Part shown: piece after piece, positions 57,625 through 64,000 of the stretch
How the letters are laid out: each line of letters starts with the position of its first letter
How positions within the stretch are numbered: the first letter of the stretch is position 1
Assembly: GCA_014529385.2 (NCBI GenBank)
Contig: CM043958.1
Span: 88,989,025-89,053,024 of the forward strand
Reading direction: 5' to 3'
Length of the DNA stretch: 64,000 nt
From: Adiantum capillus-veneris
Lineage: Eukaryota > Streptophyta > Polypodiopsida > Polypodiales > Pteridaceae
Notes under the pieces: generated by a model
What the model saw: the letters and a program-made list of their open reading frames with translations, nothing else
Told to the model about the DNA's origin: nothing
Database searches by the model: none
Translations under genes and position numbers: made by a program

Positions 57625-57790
57625 CAGTGATCCATCTTTTAGTGATGGGGCATAGGTGCAAACATGGGCTATGTTTGCACAAAACCAAGCAAAGGATGAG
57701 CAAGCACTAGGAATCATAATCACATCACTACACCACTCATTGATCCCTCTTTTAATGATGGGGCACATGTGAAAATTGATGGAAATGGGA
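57625..57790. repeat. Short direct repeats and a hairpin
   Basis: TGATCCATCTTTTAGTGATGGGGCA (first copy at 57628) recurs with few changes at 57742. Between them GTGCAAACATGGGCTATGTTTGCAC (about 57656-57680) is a perfect 10-bp stem with a 5-nt loop. Confidence 0.75.
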
Positions 57791-58105
57791 TCGTGCTAGC
57801 TAGGGTGGATGAAAGAGAAACATAGCGCAAGTGTGTGAGTGTGTGTGAGCAAGGTTATCACTCAAGTGAATTAGGTTCCAAGATAGATTAGCTTGGACTC
57901 ATAAACACAACCTTGAGTATTGACTTAGCTTAGCACAGGCTCACCATAGACAAGCATGTAATGAAATGTGTTGTTTATTCATGAAAGTGAGCTTTAAGTA
58001 GCTCTTCATCTTGACTCCATTACATGTGGGATAATTTTTCCTTTTTTCTTCTTCACTTAAACTCTAGGACAAAACCCACACTTTAAAATCCTCCCCTTGG
58101 TATTT
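57775..58105 (-). mobile_element. Probable copia 3' LTR and PPT (minus strand)
   Basis: On the minus strand CCAAGGGGAGGATTTTAAAG (PPT) leads into TGTGGGTTTTGTCC at 58080 and an LTR-like region with CACATGTAATGGAGTC. It lies 160 bp downstream of the gag fragment at 58267, so the element has lost everything between gag and PPT. The LTR's far end is uncertain. Confidence 0.45.
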
Positions 58106-58266
58106 GGACTAAGACAAAATATTGAAGATGCAATATCCATACAGGATGATAAGTTGGTATCCACACGGGATGGTAAAATTTACACAAGTTGACAAAATCC
58201 ACACAGAATGATAATATCTACACAATAAAATAAAAGTCCTCCCCTACTAATAGAGAGGCTGTATCT

Positions 58267-59060
58267 TCAAAGTATGTCATCATAGAAGACAAGGTTGGTT
58301 TTGCCTTTGTCTTCTACCATGTGAGATGATCCTTTGATAGGTCTCTTGACTTCGTAGCTTCTGATGTTGCTTCTACTATTGCTTCTTTTTCCTCTGCTAC
58401 TTCCTCCATTTAAATAACATCGAGAAGGAGGATGTCCCTTCTTACCACATTTGTTGCAAGGTTTGTTTGTGTAGCAATCTTTTGCTATGTGTCCCATTCT
58501 TTTGCATTTATAACACTTTCTTCCAGTTGATGATGTGGATGGTGAATTTCTTCCCCTTGAGGATGTCGAGACAAAAGCCCCTCTTGATGATGTTAATGAT
58601 TCTTTTTGCTTTCTTTCTTCTGCTTGAATTGAGTTGATGACATCTTGGAAAGGTGGAGCCGGTTCTTTTTCTTCAAGAATGGTGACTAAGTGGTCATAAG
58701 GTGGAAGTGCACTTAATAGTATGGCCACTTTGTCATCTTTTGGGTACTTTGCACCGGATGTAAGTGAGCTGCGTGACAATGTTGTTAAGCCTATTTACTA
58801 GGGTAGCAATGTCCACCCCTTCAATTATAGTGATCTTGTGAAGTTGTCTTTTGAGACTAACTTTACTTCTTTTGTCTCTAGCTCCAAAATTGCTCTCTAG
58901 AATATGCCAAGCGGTGTTTTCTATGGTGTTTTCTAGACTATTTTATGGATGGGACCACATATGACTATGGTGTCGTCTATGGTGTTTGGGTGCCACTTTT
59001 TTGGTTTGATTGAAGACATGTTTGGTGTCGATCATGTTTGTCAATGTAATCATGGTTTCA
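58267..59060 (-). pseudogene. Copia gag fragment (minus strand)
   Basis: From about 58980 to 58780 the reading AWHILESNFGARDK...LKRQLHKITIIEGVDIATLVNRLNNIV is the UBN2-like gag core. After a frameshift near 58780 the frame continues SALPPYDHLV, then two CCHC knuckles, CYKCKRMGHIAKDC (about 58510) and CNKCGKKGHPPSRC (about 58450), and a Ser/Arg-rich end to a stop at 58267. The double knuckle and gag core show it is from a different copia lineage from A. No protease follows. Confidence 0.85.
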
Positions 59061-59894
59061 TTTTTGTTATGCTAGATGAAAGTTAGGTGAGCTTTGGATT
59101 GGTGTCACAATGATATACCAACACATATTTTCTTGCGTATGTATTGTTTTCTTCTCGTAAGCATTGGACTGCCACACAAAAGCAAGTATATATATATATA
59201 TTCAAATAACTCTTATATGTGTGTGTGTGTGTGTGTCTTGGGGCGGTCACTTATCAAAAGCTTCCTATATCACCTGCGTTCAAAAGGTTATTAATAATAC
59301 CTCAATATACATACTATATTTACACTACGTGCCTATTTAAAAAACCTCCACCCCCCTCTGTATGTATACATTTTGATCTTTTAATAACCCTCTTCGGTTA
59401 ACTCACGTGATAGTATACACATTCTAAAAAGTGACCGCCTCGGGGTGTGTGTGTGGTTGTTTTTAGACTTATACTTATACACAAAAGAACATAATAGTTT
59501 AAAAGTTAGCTGGCTTTAGACAAAGAACAATGATTAGCACAAAAAAAAACTCAAAGTCTTTGATTCAGATTTGTACATCATAGTGAGAATGAGGTATCAT
59601 TCTAGTGTTTTGTATATAAGATGGTGAAGAAAAACTTACTCTGAAGTGAAAGAGGCCAAGTTGAACAGTGATGGACAACAGCTAAGCCAAAAAGATCATA
59701 AGTATAGATAGAGTCCTTACTTGCATCCATATAAACAAGACAACAAATTCATTAGCTTTGAATATGTATTACAAGTGTCAACAAACCTATCATTTGTTAT
59801 CCATGTCTTACTTAGAACCTTTTTAACTTATACCTACCATCCGTGTAGTGTTAAATATCAAGAAGTATCCATTCTCAGAACACAGATGAAAGTG

Positions 59895-59930
<36 letters not shown>

Positions 59931-60111
59931 TCCCTAACCTAGGCACCATACTCAATGACTCAACATTGCATTTTTTTTTTTTTGGAAGAAGTTTTTTTTA
60001 AAAGCCTCTCTCTCTCTCTCTCACACACTTTTTGTCTTTCTTTTTATTGAACAATCTTTAAAAATTTGACCATTCTTTGTCATTTGTTTGTTCAATCTCT
60101 CTCTGTCTATG

Positions 60112-60153
<42 letters not shown>

Positions 60154-60303
60154 CTTTTTTTAAAGAACAATATCTTTTCAAAAAAACCAAAATACCTAGC
60201 TAACTTTGTTGAAGGCATGGAGTGTGGCTACTCTGTGTAAGAGAGTGGTGATTGCACGCTCGTCGATGCTTGGAAACAACTGTGAAGTCAAATTTGGATA
60301 ACA

Positions 60304-60347
<44 letters not shown>

Positions 60348-61130
60348 ACACACACATACATACATGTGGCCACTTCGTGGTAACTTTACCCACCATGCTA
60401 GCTTTCCTTGGCCATGGCTGGTATACATGCATCAGGAGTTTGTGGCGTGTTATAGATAGGCAAGCTTGGGAGTCGATGACAGCCATATAATAGTGATAGT
60501 GCTTTCAAAGAACCTAGGTTTAGTGTGATCCCATCTAGAAACCTTCATATTTTTTGTTAAAATATATACTTGAGGTGAGGAAACTCACAAATTTTAAAAC
60601 TCTAACTCCGTGCAACCTTCAAATCATTGCTCACATATCTCATTTTAGTTCCAAGGGTGAAAATGAAAAATCTTGGTTTTATTTCCATTGAACCTTGATT
60701 TTCAAGGTTGAAAATTGGCTATTTTAGTTATAAGTCCTGGCAAATACCCAAGTCTTTTGCATAAATCCCGAATGTGTGACTACTTTGCCCTTAAAAAACT
60801 TGGCCAAGAAAATGTTTTTTTAAAAGCAGGGCTTTAAATTTAAAGTACCAAAAGCTTTTTTTAGGAACCAATGGAAAAAAGGAGAGCATTTAAAATTTGA
60901 CTTTTAGAGAAACTTTTAGGGGTTTTATCAATTTTTATACTAAAATCCTCCAAATTTAACCGGTTACCTTCAAGGACACCCTCAAAACTAACAGGGAATT
61001 TTCAATGTTTATCCTTTAAAATAACTCTAACGGCCGGTTGTTTGTGAACACTTAGTTGAAGGTTAAAAAACCTACTCATATAAACTTGAAGGGGACAAAA
61101 TTTGAGACCTACTAAATGTGTGTGTGTGTG
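59061..61130. repeat. Microsatellite-rich AT region without recognised genes
   Basis: (TG)n at 59219-59237, (TG)n at 59898-59928, (TC)n at about 60008-60022, about 60113-60150 and about 60307-60346. Homopolymer T at 59971-59982. Reading frames are not protein-like. Confidence 0.5.
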
Positions 61131-62045
61131 TGTGTTATTTTTTTTGGGGGGGGAGGGGGGGGTTTCCACAAGGTTGTGTGATCATGGTATGAGGTGTGGC
61201 TATGGAAACATCAGAGGGAGGAAGCGAGATGATGTCCACATATGATGAGTTATAGATGCAAGTGACATCATAGCTGTCGTAGCCTGAGGGTGAAACCGTG
61301 CTACAGCTACAGGGCATAGCCATGCCGCAACATGTTGCAAAACCAAAGCCATCCATTAGTGCCTCTACTATAATCTTTCTAGATTCCCTTATAAATTAGT
61401 CATACTAATAATGATGCCCAAACAAATATGAATGCAAAGCCATCCATTGGTGCCAAAAAGGAATATTTTTTGTCTTCCATGTATGTGATCGTCCATGTCG
61501 CAGCTTGAGGGGGAAAATACTGCGACTTCATTTGCTGCAGCTTGAGGGTGCAACCACACAAGGATGGTGGTTACCACCCTGCTCACTATCTCACACGTGC
61601 ATGGGCAGGAGGTGATCAATGGTCCATGCCCATTTTGGAGATCGGGTGTGATCTGAGCCGTCCGATGCGCTTTGTGTAAATTTAGGAAAATAGGTAAACT
61701 TGGGTGCAATAAAACATGTAAATTCGGGCACCCCCCCTCTCGTCCCTTGGATTCAAACCGTGCACATCACCTTAACCACCTCATGTGCACGTGCTTGTTG
61801 AAAGCATTGGGAGATGTGTTTCTTCTATGTTGAAGCCGCCGCACTATAATTTGGATCAGTTTAGTAAACTCGTGCAAATTGGTAAATTCAAGCGGTGTCA
61901 CAAGATCAACAGCCCATGATACCCTCGCTCCCCAAAATGGGTGTGGGCCATTGATCCCCTCCTGCCCATGACCATGTGAGATAGTGTTGAGGGTGGTTGA
62001 CCACCTGCAATTGTATTTGTTGCAGCTTGGGGTGATCATCTCTCT
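61131..62045. repeat. Inverted repeat with internal GCAGCTTGAGGGTG units
   Basis: About 61565-61665 and about 61915-62005 are inverted copies: the left reads CACTATCTCACACGTGCATGGGCAGGAGGTGATCAATGG in blocks, the right its complement, with a spacer of about 250 bp. Related GCAGCTTGAGGGTG-type units are at about 61280, 61500, 61537 and, inverted sense aside, 62022. CCATCCATTAGTGCC (about 61348) and CCATCCATTGGTGCC (about 61440) are a direct repeat. A G-rich run is at 61145-61162. No coding region. Confidence 0.65.
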
Positions 62046-62212
62046 CTCTCTCTCTCAGTGCATACCAAAAACCATGCAAGGCTACACTCTCTTCTAGAGG
62101 ACACCTATACCAAGAGCATAAATTTGACGCTTAGATGCACTCTAACACCTACACCAAGCATACGAAAGTGAATCTCAAACGCACTCATCTGTTACAATAG
62201 TGTTCACCACCT

Positions 62213-62213
<1 letters not shown>

Positions 62214-62296
<83 letters not shown>
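62214..62296. repeat. (CT)n microsatellite
   Basis: About 41 CT units. Confidence 0.98.
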
Positions 62297-62298
<2 letters not shown>

Positions 62299-62329
62299 CC
62301 ATCCCCCAACTCTCTCTCTCTCTCTGAAC

Positions 62330-62518
62330 ATGCTGGTATGGGTAGATGACGTCATGGTTTCAGGCGCATGGGTTCAGCATAGACATATTGCCTCCTTTCC
62401 AATACTCACTGGATGCGCCTTCTCTGACTCTTACACAATCCAAGATCACCAGGCTCATTCGCTAGGACTTGACCCAGCTAGACACCAAGAGGACATGGAT
62501 ATAGCCTACAGGAGCTAG
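62330..62518 (+). CDS. Short ORF upstream of the LINE-like ORF, unknown
   Basis: ATG at 62330, 62 codons (MLVWVDDVMVSGAWVQHRHI...). It ends at a TAG 8 bp before the next ORF. No recognised domain. It is likely a decayed upstream part of the same reading. Confidence 0.25.
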   Translation: MLVWVDDVMVSGAWVQHRHIASFPILTGCAFSDSYTIQDHQAHSLGLDPARHQEDMDIAYRS

Positions 62519-62526
62519 GCACGAAG

Positions 62527-62937
62527 ATGGCTTTCTACAGAGAGCATCTCCTCCAGCTTATGGAGGATGGTTGTGTGACGAGGCCCAGATACATGGACAC
62601 TCACATGTCTCATGGGGTACGATGTGCTATTGGCCAGATATGCACATCTTCACACCAGCTGCGGACCGAGACTGGGAGATACAGCGGAGTACCAACAAAG
62701 GCCAGGACATGCCCCCTATGTGACATCGAGACTGAGACTGAGTTGCACTACACATGCCACTGCCCCGTCTACTACAAGATACGAGGCCGCTTCCATTGCT
62801 TGTTCAGAGAGGGCTTTGGACCATTCTCTAGAGTCATGCAGTACGAGGATCAGAGATGCCTGGGTTTGTTTTTGCTCGAGCTGCACAGACACAGAGAGAG
62901 CTTGATGAGAGGAAAGATTAGCCAGTCTCAGAGATAG
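62527..62937 (+). CDS. LINE ORF2 C-terminus-like zinc domain protein
   Basis: ATG at 62527, 136 codons. It contains GVRCAIGQICTSSHQLRTETGRY, then ARTCPLCDIETETELHYTC and CPVYYKIRGRFHCLF. The pattern R.SSH.L..E.GRY...P...R.CP.C....E.E.H....CP.Y is that of the C-terminal cysteine-histidine region of LINE ORF2 proteins. The Cys/His residues are all present and the frame has no stop, though RT and endonuclease regions are absent. The reading continues weakly to about 63130. It could be a LINE tail or a small gene derived from one. Confidence 0.55.
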   Translation: MAFYREHLLQLMEDGCVTRPRYMDTHMSHGVRCAIGQICTSSHQLRTETGRYSGVPTKARTCPLCDIETETELHYTCHCPVYYKIRGRFHCLFREGFGPFSRVMQYEDQRCLGLFLLELHRHRESLMRGKISQSQR

Positions 62938-63134
62938 ATCATAGACTTCTTTGGAGCTACCACTGGACACCTGGAGGAGTTACACCACAGTAGAACTCGT
63001 CGCTTTACACCAGAGGCATACTGATCGAACGAGCGACAGAGCTGGGGAGATCTAGATGCCCACGACTGCGGAGGACTACACAACATCGACAGAGGCTGCA
63101 TCAGAGGATCCAAGTCACTTTGGCTCGACATGCA

Positions 63135-64000
63135 TAACGCCCAGTCAGACTACTGACCATGGAGGAGATTGATGAGATCCACCAGCAACTGATGCTAGAT
63201 CTCCTATGATCTACCTATCCCAGCTAGCTGTTTTAGCTGCTTAGTCCACACCCAGCAGTCTAGGATTCCATAATATTTAATTTTGTCATTTTGTCATCTT
63301 GTTACTCTGACTTTGTATCAGATCCACCACATTGTAACTTTCTGGTCTCATAGGTCACTTTGTCCTTTTGAAGACGTTAATATAACATTTCATTTCTCTC
63401 TCTTGTCAAATACTTGGAGCTCCACACTTAACTCCCCTTGGACCCCTCATTAAGTCACAACTATAAAAGATGGCGTGCCTTCATTAGATCCTAGCTGCTA
63501 AAGGTGGCACGAGTCAATAGAAACAACACCTCCCCTTACTCACCTCCCCTTATTTCTCTCTATGATCTCCTCCTACCTCTCCAAGGGTCAACAAAAAACC
63601 GCTTAATCATTGATGCTTTCTTTGCCTCACCCTCAATCTCATGTTTACTTAGCTACATAAGTAGACCAAGCTCCATATGATTTTTTATTCATGGTCTCTT
63701 AGATCCTTAAACCTAGAAATTTCAAAAGGCATTAGATGATGTTATAATTAAACTAAAATTAAAAGGTATTCCTAATGGCTTCAAAAAAAATAAAAGGTGC
63801 TCCTAATTCAAAGATTCCACTCAAAAACAAGAAAAACGGTGTGTTAATGTATAGCACGTAACGAACGGCAATGATGAAGCACATAGATTTGCAACAATAT
63901 TACCTAAGACTGAAATAGCCCTTGAATCTGCAACACCATTTGCAAAATTTTGTCCACACGTCATACAAAGTGAGCTTATATAGCCCACGGCACAAAAGGC
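63135..64000. other. No gene recognised
   Basis: AT-rich sequence with no convincing frame; nothing else recognised. Confidence 0.35.

Overview
This window looks like nuclear DNA from a land plant, and almost all of it is transposon-derived. The evidence is plant-type Ty1/copia and Ty3/gypsy LTR retrotransposons with plant primer-binding sites (initiator-Met tRNA type for copia, TGGCGCCGTTGCC type for gypsy), plus scraps of plant genes: a PPR protein, an LRR receptor kinase, beta-tubulin and a dehydrin. Very long CT/GA dinucleotide tracts are scattered through the window. The style of the PPR fragment and the density of CT/GA tracts made me think of a fern, but that is a weak inference. No intact host gene, rRNA, tRNA or CRISPR was found.

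Layout. 1-3,650: decayed Ty3/gypsy pol on the minus strand, split by diverged repeats. 3,978-5,785: 5' end of a copia element (element E: LTR, leader, gag, start of protease). 6,477-7,898: a short copia deletion derivative (D, minus strand) with identical LTRs and a 5-bp target duplication. 9,583-9,993: two LTR-plus-PBS stubs. 10,521-25,069: a three-level nest. Copia element A holds element B in its leader, and B holds minus-strand element C inside its single ORF; all three have matching 5-bp target-site duplications. 30,396-41,006: a 10.6-kb gypsy-type element (H) with gag and protease-like domains but no recognisable reverse transcriptase or integrase. Its leader carries six copies of a 20-nt palindrome at about 283-bp spacing. 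42,328-42,572: two tandem foldback hairpins. 46,410-47,415 and about 56,200-57,555: the 5' and middle parts of another A-like copia element. Between them lie 8.8 kb holding plus-strand fragments of a dehydrin-like gene (with a G-box/ABRE upstream), an LRR receptor kinase, a PPR gene and a split beta-tubulin gene. 57,775-59,060: a minus-strand copia remnant (LTR, PPT, gag). 61,560-62,040: an inverted repeat. 62,330-63,130: an ORF resembling the C-terminus of LINE ORF2.

How the parts relate. Elements A, E, F and G are one copia lineage. B, C and D share LTR starts and an almost identical polypurine tract. C is a nearly complete autonomous-type element, while B and D lack integrase and most or all of reverse transcriptase, so they look like non-autonomous passengers of C-like elements. 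LTR divergence counted by eye (A 10/227, B 6 substitutions plus 2 indels, C 6/192, D 0/187) fits the nesting order. Many nonsense mutations are CAG to TAG or CTG to CTA, as expected from decay of CHG-methylated plant repeats.

The most interesting signals are the conserved palindrome array in H, the otherwise intact gag-PR-RNaseH-tail ORF of B, and the cluster of gene fragments between the two copia halves.
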